Positions 1 through 9,541 are shown, counted from the stretch's first letter. The stretch is 64,000 nt of DNA from Lachnospiraceae bacterium (GCA_022510525.1 JAFLTH010000001.1:83317-147316), one strand, 5' to 3'. Notes: generated by a model from the letters alone, not told the origin. A program made the numbers and translations.

Positions 1-6
1 CTGAGA

Positions 7-291
7 ATGCGTTTGGTTTTTGATCATAAGTCTGTGCAGGACAACAAAGAAAGGATTAGGACATTCTTCTATAAAGATGGGGTGCATATTATGTTGACAT
101 GCTGCACAGGCATTTCCAGTAAGCAGGAAGAATTGAGGCGAATGGTATCTGCCGAACTGATGGAACACTTTACTGAATTGATGTACCATAGCAATGATCT
201 AGACAATGAGATGGATTATCCAATCTTCTTCCTAATAAAAAGTAAAGTATCCTCAGTTAGGAGCCTGTCTGATGATGAGTATGAGGTATAA
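7..291 (+). CDS. hypothetical protein
   Basis: 94-aa ORF at window edge; no recognised family. Confidence 0.4.
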   Translation: MRLVFDHKSVQDNKERIRTFFYKDGVHIMLTCCTGISSKQEELRRMVSAELMEHFTELMYHSNDLDNEMDYPIFFLIKSKVSSVRSLSDDEYEV

Positions 292-513
292 GACATGGAA
301 TCCAAAGGAGATGGTGAACTTGTATTTTTTCCATGTACATATCCAAGTCGAAAGCTGGTGAGCAGTATTTAGATAGTCTGAATGATTCCAATATAGTCGA
401 TAAGGAGGGAGGCTAAAAACAGATTTTTAGTGCGTGCCAAAGCGTAATGGCGCATCGCGGATATGGTATGGGAAGGAGATTATTTTTGGGGGTTATAACA
501 ACGTAATACTTTC

Positions 514-546
514 AATGTACATAAATTTAGCCTGATGTAAGAATAA
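514..546 (-). promoter_or_regulatory. degenerate copy of the LytTR-type direct repeat
   Basis: AATGTACATAAATTTAGCCTGATGTAAGAA resembles the 33.56 kb site with the same 20-bp period; no clear -10 or minus-strand gene follows. Confidence 0.3.
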
Positions 547-595
547 TATAGGGGGAATTTATGGTAAAATCAAAATTAGATAGTAGGAGGATATT

Positions 596-967
596 ATGGA
601 TAAATACGAAGAATTGATAGCAGTTTTTTCAGATATTTTAAAGGAATCTCAGGATTATCATATTGCACATATATATCATGCGGGCTATGTAGCTGTTGTT
701 GGCGAGATCGATGTTGCAAATCACAAAAATTCAACTACATTTTTCGTAGACGAATTTTTTGACGCGCCTGAAAAAATGGCAGAGAGCCTGTTAAGAAACT
801 GGAGGTGGCAATGGTTTTACAGACATAAGCAGAATGTCGGAAAGATGGATTATAAAGATATTCAGGAACTGGATAAGGATGTGCCTGAGGATCTGAAAGA
901 GGATTATCTGCGCCAGTTACAGGAATTGGAGCAGAAAATAGATGCCATATTGGGAACTCCCGCGTAA
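596..967 (+). CDS. hypothetical protein
   Basis: 123-aa ORF preceded by AGGAGG; followed by a hairpin. Confidence 0.6.
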   Translation: MDKYEELIAVFSDILKESQDYHIAHIYHAGYVAVVGEIDVANHKNSTTFFVDEFFDAPEKMAESLLRNWRWQWFYRHKQNVGKMDYKDIQELDKDVPEDLKEDYLRQLQELEQKIDAILGTPA

Positions 968-1000
968 CTATTCATAAAATCAGTATAATAAAGTTTTGAG

Positions 1001-1041
1001 GCTGTCGCATTAAAGATTGATTAAATCTTAGATGCGGCAGC
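1001..1041 (+). terminator. putative intrinsic terminator
   Basis: GCTGTCGCAT / ATGCGGCAGC stem followed by ATATTTTTG. Confidence 0.55.
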
Positions 1042-1118
1042 ATATTTTTGCTTATTTTGGATGTAATTCAGTACGCTCAGACTGCTCTATACCCTATAAA
1101 GCAATTCTAAGCTTTCCA

Positions 1119-1187
1119 ATATGTACGTCAGAGCAAAAAGTTGTACATTAACAAATCGTTATTTACTTATTTTAGGGAACAGAATAA
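1119..1187 (+). promoter_or_regulatory. LytTR-type direct-repeat site plus promoter
   Basis: ATGTACGTCAGAGCAAAAAGTTGTACATT, 12 bp, TTTACT, 17 bp, TAAAAT. Confidence 0.65.
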
Positions 1188-1295
1188 AATATTTTTAGTT
1201 AATGAGGAGCCTTTACTCATAAGAGTAAAAAGATGGATTGTTTAGCAGTAAATGAAAAAGCGCTGGATTTTAAAGTCAAAATGGAGATGAATACA

Positions 1296-1398
1296 GTGAA
1301 AAAAGTTTTTGATAATATATGCTATTATAATTGCAATCATAGTTGTGTATTATTTGTTATTAAAAATTGGAAGGTATAGTAATCAATCAAGTGAGTAA
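1296..1398 (+). pseudogene. frameshifted small single-TM protein
   Basis: GTG start followed by A6; removing one A gives VKKFLIIYAIIIAIIVVYYLLLKIGRYSNQSSE*. Confidence 0.4.
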
Positions 1399-1600
1399 AA
1401 GATATTGGAGAATTTATTGGATGGTGAGGTGATGGAATGCATTGAAATTAAACGCATTTTTATAATGCAGAAAGTTTGATATAAGTGGGATAAGGTGGAA
1501 AGGAGATGAGAGAATAACGATAAGTACGTGCAAAATTGATTATGAAAATCGTATATATAACGTTTAATGTATTTATATTGAAGAAAGCGAGGAAATATTT

Positions 1601-2239
1601 ATGAGTAAAAAAGTGAATTTGTTAAAAAGTATTGGTGTTTTGTGTTTAGTAGTATCATTATCTGTGTCAATTGTTTCACCACCAGTATTTGCGTCTGAAA
1701 GTATGCGCTCAGCAGATACAAGTACGGCAAGTAAAGTGGTTGCGTATACAAGTGATGAACATACGGTAGAAATGGAAGGGTTTGAAGAGTTTTGCGCGCA
1801 AATAATGCTCGGTGATACTCTTCAGGAAGGGGAAGAACGTGTTCTTGGTACATTGAACGGAGAAGAATTTTGTGTAAGAGTAACAGATGTTACGAAATCT
1901 TCACCCTCCACCTATGCATCAGAAGAAAAAGCGTCAGCGGTATTTACTTTTTATACGAAGAAAATATTTGGGTATCAAAAAGATTTATTAATAGTGACAG
2001 CAGAGTGTACTTGGATAAAAGGAAGTAAAATTGTTAATTTTAAATGCACGTATGATAGATTGGTATCGGATATATATTGTTCGTGGAATGATAATTTCAC
2101 AAAAGCAACTGAAACACTTCATAACCTTGGATTAGATATAACATACGGAGGAGATTCTCAGTTAGTCATTTTTTTCGCGGGTTTATCTGCGGATAGACAA
2201 AAAGTTAATCTGACTTGTTCAAAAGATTATGAACTCTAA
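1601..2239 (+). CDS. secreted protein (signal peptide), unknown function
   Basis: N-terminus MSKKVNLLKSIGVLCLVVSLSVSIVSPPVFA looks like a Sec signal peptide. Confidence 0.7.
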   Translation: MSKKVNLLKSIGVLCLVVSLSVSIVSPPVFASESMRSADTSTASKVVAYTSDEHTVEMEGFEEFCAQIMLGDTLQEGEERVLGTLNGEEFCVRVTDVTKSSPSTYASEEKASAVFTFYTKKIFGYQKDLLIVTAECTWIKGSKIVNFKCTYDRLVSDIYCSWNDNFTKATETLHNLGLDITYGGDSQLVIFFAGLSADRQKVNLTCSKDYEL

Positions 2240-2621
2240 AAAAAGACTTTTCCTGATTTTGGGATGCTGCACCCTTATCGTAGTTATAACAATAATGGGT
2301 ATTATGTTAAGGGAAAGTAGCTCTTTTCAGGAAAGGGAAAAGGCTAATAGATATTGTATAGACGATATGGATACAAACAATGATAAGGATAGTTTATATT
2401 TTGATTACATTGTAGCAGTATTGGTTGAGACGATCAAAAACGAGAATGGAGTTATGGATTGTAAAATTAACTTAAATTATTCAAATGGCGAAATTGTTTC
2501 TGCTAATGTTAGTGTAGTTGCTGAGGGTGATGAGATTAATATTTCAGAAACAAATATATTGGATTATGTTTCTCAATCATTAGAGATTTCTACAGAAGAT
2601 ATCATATTGTCATATGATTAA
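2229..2621 (+). CDS. membrane-anchored hypothetical protein
   Basis: N-terminal TM helix; overlaps the preceding ORF by 11 nt (coupled). Confidence 0.6.
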   Translation: MNSKKRLFLILGCCTLIVVITIMGIMLRESSSFQEREKANRYCIDDMDTNNDKDSLYFDYIVAVLVETIKNENGVMDCKINLNYSNGEIVSANVSVVAEGDEINISETNILDYVSQSLEISTEDIILSYD

Positions 2622-2649
2622 GTGTTGTTATATATGTATTCGAGTATCG

Positions 2650-2676
2650 AAGGGGGGCATCGCTCCCCTTTTTTAA
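2650..2676 (+). terminator. intrinsic terminator
   Basis: AGGGGGGCATCGCTCCCCTTTTTT. Confidence 0.6.
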
Positions 2677-3087
2677 TATATTATAGAGGTTATTGCTATA
2701 AATGTTAGTTTTAAAACTGAGTTTGTTATTAATCAAAATAAGGTCAACTTTAAATCATGCTTGTTATTTATACCCTTGGTTGTAGCAGGAAAGTCATCTA
2801 TAATTATATATTAGTTCAAATAAAGCAGCTTCACAATATAATAACATATGTGATTTAATGGGGAATATCAATATTTTATTAATCATTATTGCTCTATAAT
2901 TATTACCTTATAATTATAAATATTTATAATAGAGAGGTACAGTTATTATGGGAAGACTATACCTTTTGGAATGTTAGAATTTTTACACCAAGAGTCGGGC
3001 TTTTCAAAGCCCTGGCTCTTACTTTTTGACATAAAAGTACTACCGTGTTAATTTCTATTTAATGCGACAGCATCCTTATATATATAT

Positions 3088-3651
3088 TTACGAATATTGA
3101 ATTTTACCTATAATCAAGGATATAGACATCAAAGTAAAGACGAGCGCTTCTAATAGCAGATATCTTGTGTTGTTTGATAGCAAAAAGACTACAAATATGG
3201 TAAGGCTCATAAGCAGAATGATGTTAGCACGTTTGTTAAAAAATAGATTATCCTCCTCGTCAACGTACCGGTTAGGGTGGTCCACAGATCCTATCACTTT
3301 GATTATCGCTAAAGAAATGAGGTACAAAATACACGAAAACAGCGGTGTCGCCGAAAAATACTTTACGATGCATAGGATGCCTGCTAAGGACAGACAGGAT
3401 AAAAGTAAACAGGAAATATAATGCTCCATGTGAAAACCGCCTGAATAGGCGCGTAAGGGGATAAAAAAGAGGAAAAATGCAATGCATTCAAGCTTCATAC
3501 CCAATAAAACGGCAATAATGATACTGCATATAATATTTATGGCAAGTTCTAGAAAACTCTGAAAGCCGTACTGGTAAATCTCAAACTCGCTTTCCTCGAT
3601 AACGTCTTTTGCGAGTATATAATCCGTTAATTTTCTGGATAATCGTTCCAT
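3088..3651 (-). CDS. agrB: AgrB-like accessory gene regulator protease (agr-1)
   Basis: multi-TM protein with RAYSGGFH motif; adjacent to HK/LytTR pair. Confidence 0.88.
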   Translation of the reverse strand: MERLSRKLTDYILAKDVIEESEFEIYQYGFQSFLELAINIICSIIIAVLLGMKLECIAFFLFFIPLRAYSGGFHMEHYISCLLLSCLSLAGILCIVKYFSATPLFSCILYLISLAIIKVIGSVDHPNRYVDEEDNLFFNKRANIILLMSLTIFVVFLLSNNTRYLLLEALVFTLMSISLIIGKIQYS

Positions 3652-3733
3652 ACTCCCATTCTCCTTTATACAGCAAATGTACTCAAATCTTCCTTAATTA
3701 TAATAGCACTCGTTATAAATACGGGTTTCCGCG

Positions 3734-5047
3734 TCATTTTTTCTCTTTAGCGCCGTACATCACTACCGATACCTTAAATACACCATTCCGGCTCTCCGCA
3801 TCCACCTGTCCGTGGTAGGCTTCCACCGCCTGTTCCACAGAGGACAGTCCCAACCCGTGACTCCTGCAATCTTTTTTTGTGGTGATGTATTTCCCGGCAC
3901 GATCTTTCTTTCGTTCCCCACGGTAGGGATTTATGACAACCAGCATGAGGACTTCCTTCTCATACGAGGCATCCAGCGTTATATAGCGATTTCCTTCCTC
4001 TATTTCCCGGCATGCCTCCAGTGCATTGTCCAGCAGGTTCCCAAGCACGATGGTAAGGTGTCCGCCCCGGAAGGGCAGTTCGGCAGGCAGGAACACGTTG
4101 GCGACAAAGGTGATGCCCTCCGCTTTGGCGATACCGCATTTATGGTTCACAAGGTTGTCCACAATGATATTACCCGTGCAAGAAACGTCATTTGTCCGAC
4201 GATTCAGAGACTCCTGTAGTATCCCGCGCACGTATTCTTCCGCCTGTCTTGTGTCATTCACCTGCAGCATTCCCAGAAGACTCGACATATGGTTCTTCAT
4301 GTCGTGCCGCAGCTTCCGCATCTCTGTATCGTATTCCGTTCGCTCCTGTGCCTGCCTGTTCAGAAGATCAAGCTCCTGTTCATAGAGCAGGTTCTTCTCT
4401 TGTGCCTCTGCATCGTCCACCATATGGTCATAGACTTCAAATATCATATAAATCAGTATGAGGAGCAGTAGGCTTGAGATGATGGCAAAGACGTCGTACT
4501 CCTTATGCTGTGATGTTATCAGGAAGATGTTGTGCATCAGGTAGATGCTGCCGGCGGGGACAGAGAGGACTGCCACGGCGTATTGAAACGGTATGTCCAT
4601 TCGCTCCATTCGCTCCATACGTTTCACATAGTGTCTCGCGATGACGGCAAGGAAAAACATGAGCATCTGTGAGATTACCGTCCCTGCCGTCCGCTGTTCC
4701 CATCCATCCATTCCGATCAGACTGAGGACGATACCTGTAATGATCTCCACAAGCATCCACACGGCGCATATCAGCATTGAGAAGATGCAGAGCCTTTTCA
4801 GGCTTGCCTTATAGGAAACAGAACTGATTATAAGCACAAGCGCTACATTGAGGGAGAGCATTACTGGCGGAGGTATGGTGATTCCCAACACGGGAATTGT
4901 CTGCAGGATATAGTAGATGGTCCACGCTGCGAACCGGAACGGATTTCCGGATGGCTGGGAAAAAAAGGTTTTCATGAACTTGTGCAAGATGAGCAGATAA
5001 AAACACGATGTAAACAGATTGCCAACATAAACACACACCAGATTCAC
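3734..5047 (-). CDS. agrC: AgrC-like GHKL sensor histidine kinase (agr-1)
   Basis: N-terminal TM region; MRKLRHDMKNHMSSLLGM H-box; GNLLDNALEAC N-box; HGLGLSSV G-box. Confidence 0.88.
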   Translation of the reverse strand: MNLVCVYVGNLFTSCFYLLILHKFMKTFFSQPSGNPFRFAAWTIYYILQTIPVLGITIPPPVMLSLNVALVLIISSVSYKASLKRLCIFSMLICAVWMLVEIITGIVLSLIGMDGWEQRTAGTVISQMLMFFLAVIARHYVKRMERMERMDIPFQYAVAVLSVPAGSIYLMHNIFLITSQHKEYDVFAIISSLLLLILIYMIFEVYDHMVDDAEAQEKNLLYEQELDLLNRQAQERTEYDTEMRKLRHDMKNHMSSLLGMLQVNDTRQAEEYVRGILQESLNRRTNDVSCTGNIIVDNLVNHKCGIAKAEGITFVANVFLPAELPFRGGHLTIVLGNLLDNALEACREIEEGNRYITLDASYEKEVLMLVVINPYRGERKKDRAGKYITTKKDCRSHGLGLSSVEQAVEAYHGQVDAESRNGVFKVSVVMYGAKEKK

Positions 5048-5787
5048 TCCTCCACCGCCTTTCCGCCCGCTATGTCACAGAGTCGCGCACGTACTGCCTT
5101 TACTCGATCCTCGCTGATCTTAAGGAGCTTTTCTGTCCCGTCTCCCATGCGCACTATTACCTCAGAAAAGCTCATCTTTCCTATGTAGCTGTAATTTACA
5201 AGATATGACTGATGTATTCGTAGAAATTCCTGACGTCCCTCCGAGAGTTCTTTCTCCACGCTGTTGAGCTGGCCGTAGAAACGCTCAATCGAGCCGTTTG
5301 CCATAAAGATATGTACGACCCGGTTACGGCTCTCGAAATACACTATGTCCTGGATCGCAACTTTTAGAATCTTTTTGTTGAAAGAGAAACGATAATATGT
5401 TGTCGTTTCCCCTATGCGGGCGCAGGCATCGCGGAAATACTTTTGGAACTTTGCCTCTTCCACGGGCTTTGAGAGAAACCGGAACGGCTCCACTTCAAAG
5501 AGTTCCTTTAAATACTGCTCATAACCCGACACATAGATGAGGAGCGCAGAGCGATCTATCCGGCGTATCTGCCGTGCTGCGTTTATCCCATTCACCTTTT
5601 CCATCTCTATGTCGAGGAAGATCAGGTCGTAGCGGTAGCCCTTTTCAATGTCCGCGACGAGCGTGGCGCCGTCGGAATAGACTTCTGTATCAATACTTGT
5701 ACCTGTTTTTGCCGCTTCACGGCGCGCCATTTCTTCAAGTTTTCCCGTAAAATGTTTATCATCATCACATACTGCTATCCTCAGCAT
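5044..5787 (-). CDS. LytTR-family response regulator (AgrA-like, agr-1)
   Basis: MLRIAVCDDDK receiver start; DLIFLDIEM; LytTR output (YYRFSFNKKILKVAIQDIVYFES, FLRIHQSYLVN). Start moved from 5829; ATGA overlap with the kinase. Confidence 0.9.
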   Translation of the reverse strand: MLRIAVCDDDKHFTGKLEEMARREAAKTGTSIDTEVYSDGATLVADIEKGYRYDLIFLDIEMEKVNGINAARQIRRIDRSALLIYVSGYEQYLKELFEVEPFRFLSKPVEEAKFQKYFRDACARIGETTTYYRFSFNKKILKVAIQDIVYFESRNRVVHIFMANGSIERFYGQLNSVEKELSEGRQEFLRIHQSYLVNYSYIGKMSFSEVIVRMGDGTEKLLKISEDRVKAVRARLCDIAGGKAVEE

Positions 5788-6196
5788 TTCTATCATCTTC
5801 CTTCCGATGTGCATTATACCATTGTCCAAGTTTCTCTTGTTCGTTCTGTGCCTGCTCCAGACGTTCCAGAAGTGCCATTAGGGTCTTTTGGTTGATGTCT
5901 GTCAGGTGCTGGTAACGTAAGACAATATCGTAGTATCTGTCCATCTCATGGTTCATGCGTACCTGCCCGCTTAGGTCACGCTTGATGTCAGAGCAGCTAA
6001 GTATATAGTCAGTGGTAACATTGCATATTTTTGACATCTTTATCAAAAGGTCTGTCGGTATGTCATAGGCACCGATTTCCATACGGCTCACTGCCTGTTG
6101 CGTGGTGCCGAGAATGGCTGCGAGACCTTCCTGAGACAGATTTAAGTTCTTTCTGAGTTCACGAATGCGGTTTTTGCTTTCCATAGTATGCACCAT
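5765..6196 (-). CDS. XRE-family transcriptional regulator
   Basis: IRELRKNLNLSQEGLAAILGTTQQAVSRMEIGAYDIPTDLLIKMSKI HTH. Confidence 0.9.
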   Translation of the reverse strand: MVHTMESKNRIRELRKNLNLSQEGLAAILGTTQQAVSRMEIGAYDIPTDLLIKMSKICNVTTDYILSCSDIKRDLSGQVRMNHEMDRYYDIVLRYQHLTDINQKTLMALLERLEQAQNEQEKLGQWYNAHRKEDDRNAEDSSM

Positions 6197-6259
6197 CCTT
6201 TCTGATATTATTTTACATTAAAATCGATTGAGCCATTACAATTAAACAATGTATATGAA

Positions 6260-6277
6260 ATACGCATATATGCGTAT
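6260..6277. promoter_or_regulatory. 18-bp perfect palindrome, candidate XRE operator
   Basis: ATACGCATATATGCGTAT in the xre/agrD divergent region. Confidence 0.45.
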
Positions 6278-6559
6278 AGAGAAAATGAAAAATGTGTATG
6301 ACTTATTTCATCCGAAAAATAATATGCTTATTTTTAATATATGTCATTTACACAGTATGTCTTTGAGGGTGGATTATTCATGGGAAGGCATTGCCATCGT
6401 AATCAATATATAAGTGGTGATGAGAGGTGCTAAGGGAAAAATGACACAGAAACCCGTATTTATTACGAGCAACAATGAATAAATGATGCATGATATATAT
6501 TGGAATATGGTAAAAATTGTTTTACCATTCCAATATTTTTACAAGGAGGTGCATCGCGG

Positions 6560-6703
6560 ATGAAAGGAGCGGGTAAAAACTTATCAGCGAGATTGATGAA
6601 AGCCATAGCAGGGAAGTCGGCACAGGCAGCCGCAGACAGCAGATGTATGTATATTTACCATCAACCTAAGCAGCCGGCAGGACTGCAGAGGATTAAGAAG
6701 TAG
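6560..6703 (+). CDS. agrD: AgrD-like cyclic lactone autoinducer precursor (agr-1), divergent
   Basis: MKGAGKNLSARLMKAIAGKSAQAAADSRCMYIYHQPKQPAGLQRIKK: amphipathic leader, Cys in mature region, QPKxP; AAGGAGG RBS; start moved from 6500. Confidence 0.78.
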   Translation: MKGAGKNLSARLMKAIAGKSAQAAADSRCMYIYHQPKQPAGLQRIKK

Positions 6704-7039
6704 AACTGACGTTCCGCCTATAGAATGTCCTTGAAAACTCTCTTTTATATCATTTTTAAGTGGTAAGAAAGGGAGTTTTCGCAATGTACAGAAAAATAGC
6801 GCGAAATCCAGAGAAAAAGGTAAAATATATTATATAATGTAGATATAGTTACTTGTGACTTGTGGGCAGGAGAAAAGTAATGGGAAAGAAGCGAAAAATG
6901 AAACATAAGTGTGAGCTGGAGAAGCAGGCTGGAGCATACTGACGATATTAATCTTGGCAGGAGATTTGCATTGCAAGACGCTTAACCGAGTAAAATGATC
7001 CGATTAAATTCCGCCCGGCGGAAAAATAACACTTGCTTA

Positions 7040-7085
7040 TTGCAAAACGGATGGCAACACAGAAGTTGCTGTTCGTTTTTTGTTT
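7040..7085 (+). terminator. putative terminator hairpin
   Basis: AACGGATGGCAACACAGAAGTTGCTGTTCGTTTTTTG. Confidence 0.5.
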
Positions 7086-7130
7086 TTTTCTCGTGAACAA
7101 AAAAGATTGAATCGCAAAATAGGTGATAAT

Positions 7131-7152
7131 CGAACGTGTTTTCTGTTATAAT
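7131..7152 (+). promoter_or_regulatory. degenerate LexA-like box abutting a -10 element
   Basis: CGAACGTGTTTTC followed by TATAAT upstream of the Y-family polymerase. Confidence 0.4.
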
Positions 7153-7221
7153 ATCCCTAGGCCTTATTATGAGAAACTCAGAAATGATGACTAGACCGCT
7201 TATGATAGGAGGAGAATCTAT

Positions 7222-8748
7222 ATGACTAAGCAGAATCAATATATTGCCATAGACTTGAAATCCTTTTATGCGTCCGTAGAGTGCGTGGAGCGGCATTTGG
7301 ATCCCCTGACCACAAATCTAGTGGTGGCGGATGCCAGCAGAACAGAAAAGACGATATGCCTGGCGGTATCTCCTTCACTGAAAGCATACGGAATATCGGG
7401 GAGAGCCCGGCTGTTTGAAGTAGTGCAAAAAGTAAGGGATATCAACAGGGAACGAAGGAACAAGGCACCGGGCAGACAATTCAAAGGATCTTCCTATTAT
7501 GCACCAGAGCTTGCGGAGCATCCGGAACTGGAGCTTTCCTACATCATAGCGCCGCCCCGGATGGCGTTTTACATGGAGTACAGTACAATCATTTACAATA
7601 TTTACCTGCAGTATATTGCTCCAGAGGATATTCATGTTTACTCCATTGATGAGGTATTTATGGATGTGACGCATTATCTGCAGACGTATCAGCTGACAGC
7701 ACGAGAGCTGGCATCAAAGATCATTCAAAATATCCTGACAGCAACCGGAATAACGGCTACAGCCGGTATCGGGACAAATCTATATCTTTGCAAGGTGGCT
7801 ATGGATATTATGGCGAAGCATGTGCCGGCGGATGAAAACGGTGTCCGCATAGCGCAGCTTGATGAAATGAGTTACAGGAAATATCTGTGGAATCACAGAC
7901 CGCTTAGCGATTTTTGGAGGGTAGGGCACGGTTATCAGCGGAAACTGGAGGAGAATGGACTTTATACAATGGGAGATATTGCCAGATGTTCCCTCGGATG
8001 TCCGGGAGAGTACCACAATGAGGAACTATTATACCGCTTGTTCGGAATCAATGCGGAACTGCTTATTGACCATGCCTGGGGCTGGGAACCTGTCACTATA
8101 GATCTGATTAAGAAATATAAGCCGGAAACTAACAGTTTGAGTTCCGGTCAGGTGTTGAAATGCCCTTATGACTTTGAAAAGGGCAAATTGATTGTTAGGG
8201 AAATGACGGATTTGCTTGTGCTTGACTTGGTGGACAAGAAGCTGGTCACGGATCAGATGGTGTTGAGCATTGGATATGATATAGAAAATCTCACGAACAA
8301 AGAGATTAGGAAAAACTACAAAGGAGACGTCACTGTGGACCATTATGGCAGGATGGTTCCCAAACATGCCCACGGTTCTACAAATTTGGGTCGCAAGACC
8401 TCATCCGCTAAACTGATAACAGATGCGATGATGGAGCTGTATGACCGGATTGTAGACCCCAAACTCTTGGTCCGCAGGGTCACGGTGGCAGCGAATCATT
8501 TGGTAGAGGAAAGCATGGTAAAGGAGGCTCCAGTCTTTGAGCAGATGAACCTGTTTACGGATTATGCTGCTCTGGAGAAGGAACAGAAGGAAGAGAATGC
8601 CCGTCTGGAAAAAGAACGGAAACTTCAGGAAGCCATGCTGTCAGTGAAAAAGAAGTTTGGCAAGAACGCCATTTTGAAAGGCATGAATCTTCAGGAAGGT
8701 GCCATGACCATAGAGCGGAATAGCCAAATCGGAGGACACAAGGCATGA
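7222..8748 (+). CDS. Y-family DNA polymerase (UmuC/ImpB/DinB-like)
   Basis: YIAIDLKSFYASVECVERHLDPL; YSIDEVFMDVT; TGITATAGIGTNLYLCKVAMDIMAK. Confidence 0.93.
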   Translation: MTKQNQYIAIDLKSFYASVECVERHLDPLTTNLVVADASRTEKTICLAVSPSLKAYGISGRARLFEVVQKVRDINRERRNKAPGRQFKGSSYYAPELAEHPELELSYIIAPPRMAFYMEYSTIIYNIYLQYIAPEDIHVYSIDEVFMDVTHYLQTYQLTARELASKIIQNILTATGITATAGIGTNLYLCKVAMDIMAKHVPADENGVRIAQLDEMSYRKYLWNHRPLSDFWRVGHGYQRKLEENGLYTMGDIARCSLGCPGEYHNEELLYRLFGINAELLIDHAWGWEPVTIDLIKKYKPETNSLSSGQVLKCPYDFEKGKLIVREMTDLLVLDLVDKKLVTDQMVLSIGYDIENLTNKEIRKNYKGDVTVDHYGRMVPKHAHGSTNLGRKTSSAKLITDAMMELYDRIVDPKLLVRRVTVAANHLVEESMVKEAPVFEQMNLFTDYAALEKEQKEENARLEKERKLQEAMLSVKKKFGKNAILKGMNLQEGAMTIERNSQIGGHKA

Positions 8749-9209
8749 ATGATGAGCATAAATATGACGATATCATTAATCTTCCCCATCATGTGTCTGT
8801 AAGACATCCGCAAATGTCTCTTATTGACCGTGCAGCGCAGTTTTCGCCTTTTGCAGCGCTGACTGGACACGATGCGGCAATCAAGGAGGCACAACGGCTT
8901 ACGGATGAATGGGTAGAACTGGATGAGAGCAGGAAAGAATTGTTGGATGAAAAGCTACAAATGATCCGGGAGAGTCTTTCCGGTGGAATGGGTGGGCAAG
9001 GTTTGCCAGAAATACTGTTCACTTATTTTCAGCCTGATGAAAAGAAGAGTGGCGGTGCCTATCTCTCTGTTCAGGGAAAAGTGAAAAAAATTGATGAATA
9101 TGGTCATCAGGTGATCATGGAGAACGGAACGGTCCTGACCATTGAACATATCGTAGACATTGAGGGAGAGTTGTTTCGTATATATGAAGATTTAGATATG
9201 CAGCCTTGA
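8745..9209 (+). CDS. YolD-like protein
   Basis: ATGA overlap with polymerase; MSLIDRAAQFSPFAALTGHDAAI, typical partner of UmuC-like polymerases. Confidence 0.75.
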   Translation: MNDEHKYDDIINLPHHVSVRHPQMSLIDRAAQFSPFAALTGHDAAIKEAQRLTDEWVELDESRKELLDEKLQMIRESLSGGMGGQGLPEILFTYFQPDEKKSGGAYLSVQGKVKKIDEYGHQVIMENGTVLTIEHIVDIEGELFRIYEDLDMQP

Positions 9210-9464
9210 CAAATGCCACTCATGGGCATAGTAATTGTATCGGAGGGTAAAGGTTTTCTGAGTGCCATAGATTAGAGCAACGCAAGTAAAATTGGCTCCT
9301 ACCCGATTTTTATCCTGATCCTGGGAAAGTATTTTTTCCACTTTTACAGTGATGATTTCTCCAGTATTATCACGGAACCGGAAGCGAATGGGCGTGATCT
9401 TGCCGTTTGTATCAGTACATGAGATCATTTGCACCGGAATGTCAATGCACAAGATACTTTCCAT
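9192..9464 (-). CDS. hypothetical protein, probable SOS gene
   Basis: start moved to ATG after GGAGG; LexA-type box in promoter. Confidence 0.6.
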   Translation of the reverse strand: MESILCIDIPVQMISCTDTNGKITPIRFRFRDNTGEIITVKVEKILSQDQDKNRVGANFTCVALIYGTQKTFTLRYNYYAHEWHLSRLHI

Positions 9465-9512
9465 AGAAAACCAACCTCCTTTCTCGATGATTTTAGGTGA
9501 GAGTAATAGTAT

Positions 9513-9541
9513 TGTAGCACATCGAACATATGTTTGCAAAT
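9513..9541 (-). promoter_or_regulatory. LexA/DinR-type box within a promoter
   Basis: CGAACATATGTTTG (9523-9536) matches Firmicutes CGAACN4GTTYG; TTGCAA-17-TACAAT brackets it on the minus strand. Confidence 0.7.

Noticed and set aside
1599-1853. 84-aa minus-strand ORF
   Set aside because: Antisense to a signal-peptide gene with RBS; composition looks like shadow coding.
3812-4471. Several plus-strand ORFs (135, 119, 89, 60 aa)
   Set aside because: Antisense shadows of the agr-1 histidine kinase; no RBS or domain logic.
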